Below are positions 52,586 to 62,366 of a stretch of 64,000 nucleotides of DNA, one piece after another. Numbering within the stretch: the stretch's first letter is position 1; the number at the start of each line of letters is the position of its first letter. The stretch is taken from NCBI GenBank assembly GCA_945876745.1, contig CAMCPL010000004.1, forward strand, positions 62,001-126,000, given 5' to 3'. The notes beneath the pieces were generated by a model. That model saw only the letters and a list, made by a program, of their open reading frames with translations. It was not told where the DNA came from and ran no database searches. This DNA is from an uncultured Clostridia bacterium. Its GTDB lineage: Bacteria; Bacillota; Clostridia; Oscillospirales; Acutalibacteraceae. The translations under genes were made by a program, and so were the position numbers.

Positions 52586-53191
52586 ATGATTTATTCACTT
52601 AAAGGAACACTAAAATATACTGACCCTACATTTGTCGTCGTTGAATGCGGCGGCGTCGGCTTCAAGTGCTTTGCGAGTACAACTACGATAACATCGCTTA
52701 CATCTGTCGGCTCAACGGTTGAGCTTCTTACTTATATGAGTATTCGTGAGGACGCTATGGACTTGTATGGTTTTTCAAGCAGTAATGAGCTTGAAGCCTT
52801 CAAAAAGCTGATTTCAATCAGCGGCGTAGGTCCAAAGGCGGCAATTTCAATTTTGTCTTCACTTTCTCCCGATAAGCTTGCAGTTGCAATTTCGTGTGGA
52901 GACACAAAGGCTATTCAATCCGCACAGGGAATCGGTAAAAAAACTGCTGAAAGAATTGTTCTTGAGCTTAAGGATAAAATGTCGGCAGTAGCTCCAAGCG
53001 AGGTTGCTTCAACCGTTATCAGCGTTCAAAACGCCTCTAACCAAAGTAATATGAACGAAGCTGTTGAGGTCTTGGTTTCTCTCGGCTTTTCCCAATCCGA
53101 AGCAACGCTTGCAGTCAGCAAACTTGACAGCTCGTTGTCGGTTGACGAGCTTATAAGAAAAGGACTGAAAAATCTTTCATCAAATCTTTAA
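52586..53191 (+). CDS. ruvA: Holliday-junction DNA helicase subunit RuvA
   Basis: 201 residues. An N-terminal OB fold (MIYSLKGTLKYTDPTFVVVECGGVGF), two helix-hairpin-helix motifs (LISISGVGPKAAISIL and AQGIGKKTAERIVLELK), a linker, and the C-terminal domain that contacts RuvB (NEAVEVLVSLGFSQSEA). The complete domain set and its order within ruvC-ruvA-ruvB leave no doubt. Confidence 0.97.
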   Translation: MIYSLKGTLKYTDPTFVVVECGGVGFKCFASTTTITSLTSVGSTVELLTYMSIREDAMDLYGFSSSNELEAFKKLISISGVGPKAAISILSSLSPDKLAVAISCGDTKAIQSAQGIGKKTAERIVLELKDKMSAVAPSEVASTVISVQNASNQSNMNEAVEVLVSLGFSQSEATLAVSKLDSSLSVDELIRKGLKNLSSNL

Positions 53192-53201
53192 TGGGTGACT
53201 T

Positions 53202-54257
53202 ATGATAGAAAACGAATTTGAATACGATTTTGAAAACAGAATATCGGCTCCGGAATTTACTCCTGCTGACGAAGAAATTGAAAACTCTTTGCGTCCGACG
53301 CGCCTTAACGAGTATATCGGACAGGAAAAGGTTAAGGAAAATCTTTCAATTTATATCAAGGCTGCAAGATTAAGAGGCGAGCCGCTTGACCATGTTTTGC
53401 TTTACGGTCCTCCCGGACTTGGTAAAACAACTCTTTCGGGAATTATTGCAAATGAGATGGGCGTTAATATTCGTATTACATCCGGTCCTGCAATCGAAAA
53501 GCAGGGTGATCTCGTAGCAATTCTTTCAAATCTTGAACAGGGTGACATACTGTTTATCGACGAGATTCACAGGCTCAACCGAAATGTCGAGGAAATTCTG
53601 TATCCTGCAATGGAAGACGGAAAGATTGATATTATTATCGGCAAGGGGCCGAGTGCAAGAAGCTATCAACTCAGTTTGCCGAGATTTACTCTTGTCGGCG
53701 CAACAACTCGTGCAGGTCAGCTTTCGGCACCTCTTCGTGACAGATTCGGAGTTATTTTCAGACTTGAGATGTACAACGCTGACGAGCTTTGTGAAATTGT
53801 TAAGCGCTCTTCTAAAATTCTTGATATTCCGATTGATACCGACGGAGCTTACCAAATTGCTTCTCGTTCAAGAGGAACGCCGAGAATTGCCAACCGCCTG
53901 TTGAAACGAAGTCGAGACTTCGCCGAGGTTAAATATCAGGGCGTGATAACGAGCGAAGCGGCACAAGCGGCTCTCGGCAGTATGGAAATTGACGAACTCG
54001 GTCTTGATGCAGTAGACAGAAGACTGCTTCAAACAATGATAAAAAGCTACAACGGCGGTCCTGTCGGACTTGAAACAATTTCCGCCGCAATAGGTGAGGA
54101 ATCTGTTACAATTGAGGATGTATACGAGCCGTATCTTATGCAAATCGGTTTTTTGGCAAGAACACCGAGAGGAAGAATTGTGACGCCACTCGGCTATGAG
54201 CATTTGGGAATAGCTTTTGATACAAAAAATAACGGTCAACAAACATTTGATTTATAA
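53202..54257 (+). CDS. ruvB: Holliday-junction branch-migration ATPase RuvB
   Basis: 351 residues. It shows [19 protein letters not shown], Walker [10 protein letters not shown], Walker [13 protein letters not shown], sensor [18 protein letters not shown] with the arginine finger, and a winged-helix end ([19 protein letters not shown]). The motor drives branch migration with RuvA. Ten bases separate it from ruvA and 14 from glmM. Confidence 0.97.
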   Translation: MIENEFEYDFENRISAPEFTPADEEIENSLRPTRLNEYIGQEKVKENLSIYIKAARLRGEPLDHVLLYGPPGLGKTTLSGIIANEMGVNIRITSGPAIEKQGDLVAILSNLEQGDILFIDEIHRLNRNVEEILYPAMEDGKIDIIIGKGPSARSYQLSLPRFTLVGATTRAGQLSAPLRDRFGVIFRLEMYNADELCEIVKRSSKILDIPIDTDGAYQIASRSRGTPRIANRLLKRSRDFAEVKYQGVITSEAAQAALGSMEIDELGLDAVDRRLLQTMIKSYNGGPVGLETISAAIGEESVTIEDVYEPYLMQIGFLARTPRGRIVTPLGYEHLGIAFDTKNNGQQTFDL

Positions 54258-54271
54258 ACAAGGAGATATTT

Positions 54272-55624
54272 ATGGGCAGATTATTCGGAACTGACGGAGT
54301 TAGAGGTATTGCAAATAAGGATTTAACAAACGACCTTGCAATGAAAATCGGCGCCGCTGCCGCAACGGTATTGTTAAGAGAAGCAAAAAGCAAGAAGCCT
54401 ACCGTGTTAATCGGTAAGGATACAAGAGCGTCGGGCGATATGCTTGAAGCGGCGCTTACCGCAGGACTTTGCAGCGTTGGTTGTAATGTTCTTTCAATCG
54501 GTATAGTACCTACTCCTGCCGTTGCTTATCTTGTAGGTCTTTATGAGTGCGAAGCAGGTATTATGATTTCGGCTTCTCATAACCCTTGTGAGTATAACGG
54601 AATTAAGATTTTCCAAAAAACGGGATATAAGCTCGATGATGCAATTGAAGAAGAAATTGAAGCGATTATCCTCGATAACGCCGAAGAAATTGATATCAAA
54701 ATCGGCGGTGATGTAGGCAACAGACTTTATTCAAAAACTGCTGTTAATGACTATATCGACCACGTTGTTTCTACTACCGACGTTAGATTTGACGGCTTGA
54801 AGATTGCGCTTGACTGCGCAAACGGTTCCGCATCAGTCTGTGCAAAGGAAATTTTTACAAGGCTCGGTGCAAAATGCATTATGCTTTCCGATACACCGGA
54901 CGGTACAAATATTAACGATAAATGCGGCTCAACTCACCCGGAGGAGCTTATGAGCTTTGTTAAGGACGCTAATCTTGATTTAGGTCTTGCATTTGACGGA
55001 GACGCGGACAGAATGCTTGCAGTTGACGAAAACGGTTGTCTTGTTGACGGCGACAAGGTTATCGCCATTTGTGCAAACAAGATGAAGCAGGAGGGAAGCC
55101 TGCAAAAGGATACTGCCGTAGTTACGGTAATGAGTAATATGGGCTTCTTTAAGTTCTGCGACGAGCACGGTATTAAATGTGCAAAAACCGCAGTCGGCGA
55201 CAGATACGTTCTTGAGAGGATGTTAAAGGACGGCTACAATATAGGCGGCGAGCAGTCGGGACACGTTATTTTCCTTGATTACGCAACGACCGGAGACGGA
55301 GAGCTTTCGGGCGTTCAGCTTGTTGAAACTGTTGTTAAATCAGGCAAAAAGCTGTCCGAGCTTGCAAGTATTATGAAAGTTTATCCGCAGGTATTGATTA
55401 ATGTTAAGGTATCTGCCGAGGGCAAAAAGAAGTATAATAACGACGAATATATTATTGCAGCAACTCAAAAAGCGGAAATGGAGCTTATGGGAGACGGCAG
55501 AGTTTTGGTAAGAGTAAGCGGAACCGAGCCTCTTGTGAGAGTTATGCTTGAGGGTAAGGATGTTGAGCATATTCAAAGACTCGGAGAAGAAATTGCACAG
55601 GTAGTTAAGGAAAGACTTTCATAA
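54272..55624 (+). CDS. glmM: Phosphoglucosamine mutase
   Basis: 450 residues. It makes glucosamine-1-phosphate for UDP-GlcNAc and peptidoglycan. Signature motifs are FGTDGVRGIAN, the phosphoserine loop SASHNPCEYNGIK, metal-binding DGDADRM, GGEQSGH and the phosphate-binding RVSGTEPLVRVM. AAGGAG lies upstream. The stop overlaps the start of the next gene by one base. Confidence 0.97.
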   Translation: MGRLFGTDGVRGIANKDLTNDLAMKIGAAAATVLLREAKSKKPTVLIGKDTRASGDMLEAALTAGLCSVGCNVLSIGIVPTPAVAYLVGLYECEAGIMISASHNPCEYNGIKIFQKTGYKLDDAIEEEIEAIILDNAEEIDIKIGGDVGNRLYSKTAVNDYIDHVVSTTDVRFDGLKIALDCANGSASVCAKEIFTRLGAKCIMLSDTPDGTNINDKCGSTHPEELMSFVKDANLDLGLAFDGDADRMLAVDENGCLVDGDKVIAICANKMKQEGSLQKDTAVVTVMSNMGFFKFCDEHGIKCAKTAVGDRYVLERMLKDGYNIGGEQSGHVIFLDYATTGDGELSGVQLVETVVKSGKKLSELASIMKVYPQVLINVKVSAEGKKKYNNDEYIIAATQKAEMELMGDGRVLVRVSGTEPLVRVMLEGKDVEHIQRLGEEIAQVVKERLS

Positions 55625-56499
55625 TGAGATATTCAACAGATTGGAAGGATTACGAGCTTATTGACTGCACAAGCGGCGAAAAGCTTGAAAGATGGACGAG
55701 AGAAATTCTTGTCAGACCCGACCCGCAGGTCATTTGGAAAAGTGAAAAGGAAAACCGACTTTGGTTTCAGCCAAACGCACGATATGTTAGGTCAAAAACA
55801 GGCGGCGGAAGCTGGCAGGTATTTTCAAGAATGCCGTCCGCTTGGCAGGTTAGATATAAGGACTTGACCTTTAATATTAAAACGATGGGCTTTAAGCACA
55901 CGGGACTTTTCCCCGAACAGGCGGTTAACTGGGACTATGTTAGGGAGCTAATCAAAAATTCCGATAAAGAACAGGTTAAGGTTCTTAACTTGTTTGCATA
56001 TACCGGCGCCGCAACAGTCGCTTGCTTAAAGGAAGGCGCAAGCGTTGTACACGTTGACGCGTCAAAGGGAATGACTAATTGGGCAAAGGAAAATGCCGAG
56101 GCTTCCGGAGTAGCAGACGGTGACGTAAGGTGGATTGTAGACGATTGTATGAAGTTTGTTAAGCGTGAATTTAGGCGTGAAAACAAGTACGACATCATCA
56201 TTCTTGACCCGCCGTCATACGGCAGAGGTCCAAAGGGCGAAACATGGAGATTAGAGGATTGCTTATATGACTTTATGCAGGAGGTAGAAAAAATACTTTC
56301 CGACGAGCCTATTGCAATCATTCTTAATTCATACACTACCGGACTCAGTGCAAGCGTTATGAAATATATTCTTGACGACGTTGTAACGAAAAAGCACGGC
56401 GGTAAGACTTCGGCTGATGAAATCGGATTACCGATTTCATCAAACGGCGGAATATTGCCTTGCGGTGCAACTGCAATCTGGACACAGGAGATAGACTGA
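55624..56499 (+). CDS. Class I SAM-dependent methyltransferase, RlmI/RlmK-like
   Basis: 291 residues. It has the AdoMet motif VLNLFAYTGAATVACLKEGASVVHVDAS, an acidic VDDCMKF site and the catalytic LDPPSYGRGPKG. These match the C-terminal domain of 23S rRNA cytosine-5 methyltransferases of the COG1092 group. The PUA domain of full RlmI is absent; the N-terminus is instead a short strand-rich cap (LWFQPNARY). The substrate, probably rRNA, is inferred. It is translationally coupled to glmM through TAATG. Confidence 0.85.
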   Translation: MRYSTDWKDYELIDCTSGEKLERWTREILVRPDPQVIWKSEKENRLWFQPNARYVRSKTGGGSWQVFSRMPSAWQVRYKDLTFNIKTMGFKHTGLFPEQAVNWDYVRELIKNSDKEQVKVLNLFAYTGAATVACLKEGASVVHVDASKGMTNWAKENAEASGVADGDVRWIVDDCMKFVKREFRRENKYDIIILDPPSYGRGPKGETWRLEDCLYDFMQEVEKILSDEPIAIILNSYTTGLSASVMKYILDDVVTKKHGGKTSADEIGLPISSNGGILPCGATAIWTQEID

Positions 56500-56505
56500 C
56501 AGTAA

Positions 56506-57351
56506 ATGAATTTAATTGAATTTAATAACGTTTCCTTTTCGTATGAAACGCAGGACGATAACGGAAATGTTACAACCAATAAGGTTTTGGAAAATTTCAA
56601 CTTAAAAATTGAACAAGGCTCCTTTGTTGCTATTCTTGGTCATAACGGCTCGGGAAAATCGACGGTTGCAAAATTAACAAACGGCATACTTACCGCTGAC
56701 GAGGGCGAAATTATTGTAGACGGCATTAAGGCTGAAAATGACGAGAGTATTTATTCAATTCGCCGAAAGGTCGGTATGGTTTTTCAAAATCCGGATAATC
56801 AAATTGTTTCTTCGATAGTCGAGGAGGACGTTGCTTTCGGTGTTGAAAATCTCGGAATAGAGCCGAGCGAATGTAGAAAAAGAGTTGACGAGGCGCTAAA
56901 AACAGTTAATATGTACGATTACAGACTTCGCACTCCGTCAAAGCTTTCCGGCGGTCAAAAGCAGAGAGTAGCCGTTGCCGGTATTATTGCAATGAAGCCG
57001 AAGTGTATCGTCCTCGACGAGCCTACCGCAATGCTTGACCCAAGCGGAAGAAAAGAAGTTTTGGACACAATAATTAAACTAAATAAGCAGGAAAATATAA
57101 CTATTTTGCTTATTACTCATTATATGGACGAGGCAGTTTTAGCAGACAGAGTTGTCGTAATGGATAACGGCGCTATTATGCTTGACGGTACGCCGAGAGA
57201 AGTTTTTTCAAATCCTGAAAAAATGGATGAGCTTTATCTCGAAGTACCTCAGTCAACACTTCTTGCGCACAAGCTCGGATTGCTTGACGAACAAACGGTG
57301 CTCAATTCACAGGAATGTGCACAGCTTTTATACAATAATTTGAAAAGGTAG
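56506..57351 (+). CDS. ecfA1: Energy-coupling factor transporter ATPase EcfA1
   Basis: 281 residues. Walker A is GHNGSGKST, Q loop FQNPDNQIVSSIVEEDVAFG, signature LSGGQKQR, Walker B CIVLDEPTAMLDP, H loop ITHYMDEA. FQNPDNQ with VEEDVAFG is typical of ECF ATPases. The two ATPases drive vitamin uptake through T and substrate-binding S components. A small insertion (QDDNGNVTT) near residues 16-24 precedes the Walker A. Confidence 0.95.
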   Translation: MNLIEFNNVSFSYETQDDNGNVTTNKVLENFNLKIEQGSFVAILGHNGSGKSTVAKLTNGILTADEGEIIVDGIKAENDESIYSIRRKVGMVFQNPDNQIVSSIVEEDVAFGVENLGIEPSECRKRVDEALKTVNMYDYRLRTPSKLSGGQKQRVAVAGIIAMKPKCIVLDEPTAMLDPSGRKEVLDTIIKLNKQENITILLITHYMDEAVLADRVVVMDNGAIMLDGTPREVFSNPEKMDELYLEVPQSTLLAHKLGLLDEQTVLNSQECAQLLYNNLKR

Positions 57352-57359
57352 ATAACCGA

Positions 57360-58232
57360 ATGTCAGTATTGGAAACAAAAAACTTAAAATTCATTTACAG
57401 CGTCGGTACTCCGTTTGAGGCCTGTGCCGTTGATGATATATCCTTTAATGCCGAAAAAAATGAAATAATCGGCGTTATCGGTCATACGGGAAGCGGTAAG
57501 TCTACCTTTATTCAGCACCTTAACGGTTTGATTAAGCCCACCGAGGGAACTGTTATTGTAGAGGGTAAGGATATCTGGGCAAAGGAGAATAAGCCGAATT
57601 TAAGACAGGTGAAATTTGCCGTTGGTCTTTGCTTTCAGTATCCGGAGCACCAAATATTTGAAGAAACGGTATTTGATGAAATTGCCTTCGGACCGAAGCA
57701 AATGGGTCTTGACGCGCAGGAAATCAAAGAACGAGTTTACGAAAGTATGGACTTTGTAGGATTGAAGCGTGAGTATGAGGATAAGTCGCCGTTTGATATG
57801 TCGGGCGGACAGAAGAGACGTGTTGCCATTGCCTCTATTATTGCTATGAAGCCGAAGGTTCTGATATTGGACGAGCCGTGCGCAGGTCTTGACCCAAAGG
57901 GTAGAAATGTCATACTTGATTTGGTAAAGCAATACCAGAGTAAGCAGGGGAATACCGTTATATTTGTTTCTCATTCTATGGAAGACGTTGCGAAAATAGC
58001 CGACAGAGTTCTCGTGTTAAAAGACGGCAAAGCCGCAATGCTCGATACAGTTGAAAATGTATATTCAAGAGGTCGTGAACTTAAAGAAATGGGGCTTAAC
58101 GTTCCGGAGGTTACGGATATTTTCCTTAAACTTCACGATATGGGAATCCCGTGTAAAACAAATATTTATACCGTTGAACAGGCGGTTGATGAATTTAACA
58201 GATTAAAAATGAATACGGAGGTGACGGTATGA
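57360..58232 (+). CDS. ecfA2: Energy-coupling factor transporter ATPase EcfA2
   Basis: 290 residues. Walker A is GHTGSGKST, Q loop FQYPEHQIFEETVFDEIAFGPKQMG, signature MSGGQKRR, Walker B VLILDEPCAGLDPKG, H loop VSHSMEDVA. It pairs with EcfA1. It begins eight bases after ecfA1 and overlaps ecfT by 4 bp. Confidence 0.95.
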   Translation: MSVLETKNLKFIYSVGTPFEACAVDDISFNAEKNEIIGVIGHTGSGKSTFIQHLNGLIKPTEGTVIVEGKDIWAKENKPNLRQVKFAVGLCFQYPEHQIFEETVFDEIAFGPKQMGLDAQEIKERVYESMDFVGLKREYEDKSPFDMSGGQKRRVAIASIIAMKPKVLILDEPCAGLDPKGRNVILDLVKQYQSKQGNTVIFVSHSMEDVAKIADRVLVLKDGKAAMLDTVENVYSRGRELKEMGLNVPEVTDIFLKLHDMGIPCKTNIYTVEQAVDEFNRLKMNTEVTV

Positions 58233-59041
58233 TTTCGGACGTTACAATCGGACAGTACCTGCCGGGTAATTCATTTATTCATAAAATTGATGCAAGGATA
58301 AAAATAGTAATTTCACTGTTGTTTATGATATCCGTTTTCCTTTGCAGAAATTATATTTCATTATCGTTTGTACTTCTTCTTGCAATCGGCGTTTGTGCCT
58401 TGTCAAGGATAAAACCGAAAATTATTCTAAAAGGTCTAAAACCGATTATCATAATAGTTTTATTTACTACGGTGATTAATCTGTTTTACGGAAACGGTGA
58501 GCCGATTTTTCAGTTTTGGATTTTGAAAATAACCGAGGACGGAATAAATAAGGCTGTGTTTATGGGACTTCGTATTATCATTCTTGTTATTTTCGGTCTT
58601 ATGCTGACGTACACAACTACGCCGACCTCTCTCACCGACGCAATCGAAGCGCTTTTGAAGCCGCTTACATATCTTCATATTGATGTTCAGTCCTTTGCTA
58701 TGACAATGACTATTGCGCTTCGGTTTATACCGACGCTGCTTGAGGAAGTCGACAAGATTATGGCGGCTCAAAAAAGCAGGGGCGCCGATATGGAAAGCGG
58801 CAATATTTTCAAAAGAATAAAGGCAATTGTGCCGATTATGATTCCGCTTTTCGTCTCGTCCTTCCGACGTGCAAACGAGCTTGAGTACGCTATGGAATGT
58901 AGGTGCTATACAGGTGGAAACGGCAGGACAAAGATGAAGGTTATGAAAATGCAGGGCAGAGATTATTTTGCACTCATCTTTGCTTTGTTGTACATTGCTT
59001 CAATAATTTTACTTCGAATTTTTACTACAAGCATTATATGA
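58229..59041 (+). CDS. ecfT: Energy-coupling factor transporter transmembrane protein EcfT
   Basis: 270 residues, four to six membrane helices, with the cytoplasmic coupling motif AQKSRGADMESG and ANELEYAMECRCYTGG, the usual T-component signatures (A-R-G pairs and ECRCY). It links the two ATPases to S components, none of which is encoded in this window. GGAGGTGACGGT is a strong ribosome site. Its ATGA overlap leads into truA. Confidence 0.95.
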   Translation: MISDVTIGQYLPGNSFIHKIDARIKIVISLLFMISVFLCRNYISLSFVLLLAIGVCALSRIKPKIILKGLKPIIIIVLFTTVINLFYGNGEPIFQFWILKITEDGINKAVFMGLRIIILVIFGLMLTYTTTPTSLTDAIEALLKPLTYLHIDVQSFAMTMTIALRFIPTLLEEVDKIMAAQKSRGADMESGNIFKRIKAIVPIMIPLFVSSFRRANELEYAMECRCYTGGNGRTKMKVMKMQGRDYFALIFALLYIASIILLRIFTTSII

Positions 59042-59772
59042 AAAAGCTACTGATTACTTTAAGATACGACGGATATAACTATCACGGCTATCAGGTGCAA
59101 AAAAACGCAGTAACGGTTCAAGAGGTTTTTCAAAACGCCGTTGAAAAGGTGTTTAATAAGCGTCTTGACGTAACAGGATGCAGCAGAACCGACAGCGGTG
59201 TTCACGCTAATATGTATTGTGTTTGTATTGAAAGTGATATGGATATATCTAATGAAAGCGTTATTATGGCGCTGAATACTTATTTGCCGAGCGATATTGC
59301 CGTTTATGACTGTAAAGAGGTTGATGTTGATTTTCATCCCCGATATTCCTGCAAAAGTAAGGAATACCTTTATAAGCTATATAACGGAAAATATCCAAAT
59401 CCGTTTTTGGACAGATACGCATATTGGTACAGATTTCCTATTGATGAAAAATACTTGAACGAACAGGCGCAGGCTTTTTTGGGAACTCACGATTTTGCGG
59501 GCTTTTGTTCATCAAAATCGGATGTCGAAGATACCGAAAGGACAATATATTCCTTTGACGTATGGCGAGAGGGGGATATGGTGTACTTCAAGGTATGCGG
59601 CGACGGCTTCTTGTACAATATGGTAAGAATAATGGTAGGCAGCCTGCTATTCGTCTCGCAGGGCAAAATAAAAAAAGACGAGCTATATGACGTAATAAAA
59701 TCCTGTGACAGAAATAGAGCCGGAAAAACAGCTCCAGCAAAGGGTTTATATCTAAACAAGGTTAACTATTAG
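59038..59772 (+). CDS. truA: tRNA pseudouridine synthase TruA
   Basis: 244 residues. It modifies tRNA positions 38-40. Motifs are LRYDGYNYHGYQVQ, catalytic aspartate in GCSRTDSGVHA, ARYSCKSKEY-like (HPRYSCKSKEYLY), and FLYNMVRIMVGSLL. The start at 59038 is the ATG of an ATGA overlap with ecfT and gives the standard N-terminus. A longer frame runs back into ecfT but is not needed. ecf-truA linkage is common in Bacillota. Confidence 0.96.
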   Translation: MKKLLITLRYDGYNYHGYQVQKNAVTVQEVFQNAVEKVFNKRLDVTGCSRTDSGVHANMYCVCIESDMDISNESVIMALNTYLPSDIAVYDCKEVDVDFHPRYSCKSKEYLYKLYNGKYPNPFLDRYAYWYRFPIDEKYLNEQAQAFLGTHDFAGFCSSKSDVEDTERTIYSFDVWREGDMVYFKVCGDGFLYNMVRIMVGSLLFVSQGKIKKDELYDVIKSCDRNRAGKTAPAKGLYLNKVNY

Positions 59773-59780
59773 GAAAGATT

Positions 59781-60962
59781 ATGCCAAGTAACGAAAGAAT
59801 TAATAAAAGAAAAGAACAACAACGCAAAAAGGAAAGAAAAACAAAGATTACCGTTTGGATAATTTTGTTTGTTATTTTCTTTGCAATGATAATAATGAAA
59901 GTCTGCGAAATAGATTTCAACAGTATCAAAAATGCATTTTCGCAGGAAGCGTCAGTGTCTTCTTCGGGATATTACCCGTATACTTCCGACGGAGATAATG
60001 CACAGCTCGATATTGTAAATAACAAATTTGTTGTTTTTACAGATAGTGCAGTAGACGTGTTAAATATTCAAAATGCAAAAAAGCTATATTCCTTTGAACA
60101 CGGCTATGCATCTCCTGCAAAAGCGTATTCTTCAAATTATATTTGCGTTTACGACAGAGCAGGTACAAGATTAAGACTTGATTCACTTTCAAAAAATCTT
60201 TATGAATTAAGCCTTAATAAGCCTATTATTACTGCCGCTGTTGCAGATAACGGTGCCGTTGCTTATTCGACCTTTTCGGATAGCTCAAAGTCAAAAATCG
60301 TTATCTTGTCAAAAAACAGAAACACTAAAGCAGAGTTTGAAATCAGCGACGGATACGTAACCTGTATTGCTCTTAATTCTAATGCAAGTAAATGTGCATA
60401 TGTAACTGTTAACAGCGAAAACGGCGAGTTTATTTCAACAGTTCATACCGTATCGGTTGCAAGTAATGAAGAAATTGCAAAATTTGATTATAATAATTCC
60501 GATATACTTAATTTGAAATATGGCGCATACGATAGAATGTATGTTGTCGGCGTTGATTTTCTTTCTGTAATAAAAGGTCAAAAGGAACAAACTCAGGTTT
60601 TTGAAAAGGGAAGTATAACTACTCTGAATTATTGCTTTACGAACGATGATGAGCTTGTGCTGAATTACAGCGAATATTCTAATTCGCAATCAACCGTAAT
60701 TTCGTATGTAAAATCAAACGGTAAGGTGAAAACGAGTATCAACACCGATTCCGAGCCGAAATATTTAAGCACATACGAAAATAAGATTGCAGTTCTTTAT
60801 CCCAATAGCTTTTCTGTTTACTCGCTTACAAACGGTGAATTGAAACAAACCTTAGCTTGCGATAGCTATATTAACAGCGTACATTGTGTGTCATCTAAAT
60901 CATATGTTCAATACGGACAGAATGTTGATGTAATCGAAGCTCAAACGAAGGGTGATGAATAA
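59781..60962 (+). CDS. DUF5711 family beta-propeller-like membrane protein
   Basis: 393 residues. A basic N-terminus (INKRKEQQRKKERKTK), one anchor helix (~23-42), then an extracytoplasmic domain made of repeated ~45-residue blade-like units with short V/I-rich strands (FVVFTDSAVDVLN, AAVADNGAVAYSTF, VTCIALNSNASKCAYVTV). This matches DUF5711, a family of uncharacterised membrane-anchored propellers. AGGAAAG lies before the ATG. It forms a unit with the CvpA gene three bases downstream. Confidence 0.8.
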   Translation: MPSNERINKRKEQQRKKERKTKITVWIILFVIFFAMIIMKVCEIDFNSIKNAFSQEASVSSSGYYPYTSDGDNAQLDIVNNKFVVFTDSAVDVLNIQNAKKLYSFEHGYASPAKAYSSNYICVYDRAGTRLRLDSLSKNLYELSLNKPIITAAVADNGAVAYSTFSDSSKSKIVILSKNRNTKAEFEISDGYVTCIALNSNASKCAYVTVNSENGEFISTVHTVSVASNEEIAKFDYNNSDILNLKYGAYDRMYVVGVDFLSVIKGQKEQTQVFEKGSITTLNYCFTNDDELVLNYSEYSNSQSTVISYVKSNGKVKTSINTDSEPKYLSTYENKIAVLYPNSFSVYSLTNGELKQTLACDSYINSVHCVSSKSYVQYGQNVDVIEAQTKGDE

Positions 60963-60964
60963 TT

Positions 60965-61687
60965 TTGACAATTTTTAACTATACTGTAAATTATGTTGAT
61001 GTAATAATTGTCGGCATAATGCTTTTGTTTATGATAATAGGATGGGCAAGAGGAATTTTTATAACCGTAGTAAATTTAATTAGATATGCACTCGGTTTCT
61101 TTTTGTGTACATATTGCTCAAACAGTCTTGCACAACCGATTTATGACGGATTCGTTAAGGAAAGAATTGTTAATACACTTGCAAAGAAAGTTGTTACAAG
61201 TGCAAACATAGACGAGATATCCGCTAATCTTAATCAATTTGTCGATAATCTTCCGGATATCGTTAAGAGTAATCTTGACGTTTCTACGCTTTCAATAAAA
61301 TCCGGAGACGATATTGCCGCTTCAATAAGCGACTCGCTTTTTCAACCGATTGCAATGCTTTTGCTCAAAGGAATAATTTTTATTGCCGTTTTCGTTATCT
61401 TTTTCGGAATTACAGGTATAATTATTTCTGCATTGCAACGACGCTCAAAGAAGAAAAACAAGGAAAAGAAAAGCGTTCTTAAAACGACCGACAGATTATT
61501 CGGATGTATATTCGGTGGCGTTAAGGGTATAATTATTGTATTTGTATTTGTATCCTGCGTTGATTTTATTTCACAGCTTGAACCGGCATCCGGCTCTGCT
61601 TTTGTAACGAAAGCACTTGACAGCTCGCTGTATAATTATATTATTTCATTTAATCCGTTTAACGTGATTACCGAAGGATTGTTATAA
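60965..61687 (+). CDS. CvpA family membrane protein
   Basis: 240 residues with four predicted helices. The opening VNYVDVIIVGIMLLFMIIGWARGIF is the CvpA signature of a helix ending in 'GxxxGx(F/L)'. A central extracytoplasmic loop (100-130) separates it from helices at ~135-155 and ~185-205. CvpA relatives have been linked to colicin V production and envelope homeostasis, but the function is not fixed. The TTG start at 60965 is two bases after the previous stop. Confidence 0.8.
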   Translation: MTIFNYTVNYVDVIIVGIMLLFMIIGWARGIFITVVNLIRYALGFFLCTYCSNSLAQPIYDGFVKERIVNTLAKKVVTSANIDEISANLNQFVDNLPDIVKSNLDVSTLSIKSGDDIAASISDSLFQPIAMLLLKGIIFIAVFVIFFGITGIIISALQRRSKKKNKEKKSVLKTTDRLFGCIFGGVKGIIIVFVFVSCVDFISQLEPASGSAFVTKALDSSLYNYIISFNPFNVITEGLL

Positions 61688-61703
61688 TCAGAAAGGAATT
61701 GTT

Positions 61704-62327
61704 ATGAGCAAACTGAACGAAAACATCAAGGATTTATTTACAAATTGGAATACGATACCTAACTGGCTTTGCTTTTTAAGGATTGCACTCATACCTGTAT
61801 TTTCCGTCCTGTTCATAAAAGAGCAGTATATTGCGGCATTTATTTTGATGATAATTGCGGCTGTAACCGATTTAATCGACGGAAAGATTGCAAGAAAATT
61901 CAATATGATTTCGAATTTAGGAAAGATACTTGACCCTATTGCAGATAAGCTTTCTCAAATTGCAATAGTAATTATTCTTATCGTTAAATTCTGGAGCTTT
62001 GAGGGCCCTTTGAAATATCTGTTCTTCTTATTCATAATTAAAGAGGGAATTATGGTTATTGCAGGTGCAGCACTTCTTGCAAAGGGTATGCGTCCTGTTG
62101 CCGCAGAGATGTGGGGCAAGGTTGCAACGACTGTATTTTACATATTTATGATTGCAATTATTGCTATCGGACCTAACGGTGCGCTCGTAGGTGTTGCATT
62201 CTTTAAGGCTTTGCCTGACGGAATAATCTACGCTATGGTAATAATTTCCGTAATTCTTGCATTTGTTTCGCTTTTCGGCTACGCTCCCGGATTTATTCGA
62301 CAAATAAAGGAAAACAAAAATAAGTAA
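61704..62327 (+). CDS. pgsA: CDP-diacylglycerol-glycerol-3-phosphate 3-phosphatidyltransferase
   Basis: 207 residues. The CDP-alcohol phosphatidyltransferase motif DG-x2-AR-x8-G-x3-D-x3-D is complete in DGKIARKF...GKILDPIAD (residues ~54-76). It makes phosphatidylglycerol-phosphate, the first committed step to phosphatidylglycerol. Five membrane helices follow. The enzyme family has other members, but length, N-terminal NIPNWLCFLRI-type segment and GPH context fit PgsA. AAAGGAA lies upstream. Confidence 0.92.
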   Translation: MSKLNENIKDLFTNWNTIPNWLCFLRIALIPVFSVLFIKEQYIAAFILMIIAAVTDLIDGKIARKFNMISNLGKILDPIADKLSQIAIVIILIVKFWSFEGPLKYLFFLFIIKEGIMVIAGAALLAKGMRPVAAEMWGKVATTVFYIFMIAIIAIGPNGALVGVAFFKALPDGIIYAMVIISVILAFVSLFGYAPGFIRQIKENKNK

Positions 62328-62366
62328 TTTTCATAACTATAAAAACTATTAGGAGAATTTTATTTG

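Noticed and set aside
56506-59041. A vitamin riboswitch or S component with the ECF genes
   Set aside because: No leader region exists because the genes overlap or nearly touch upstream genes, and no S-component-like membrane gene is nearby.
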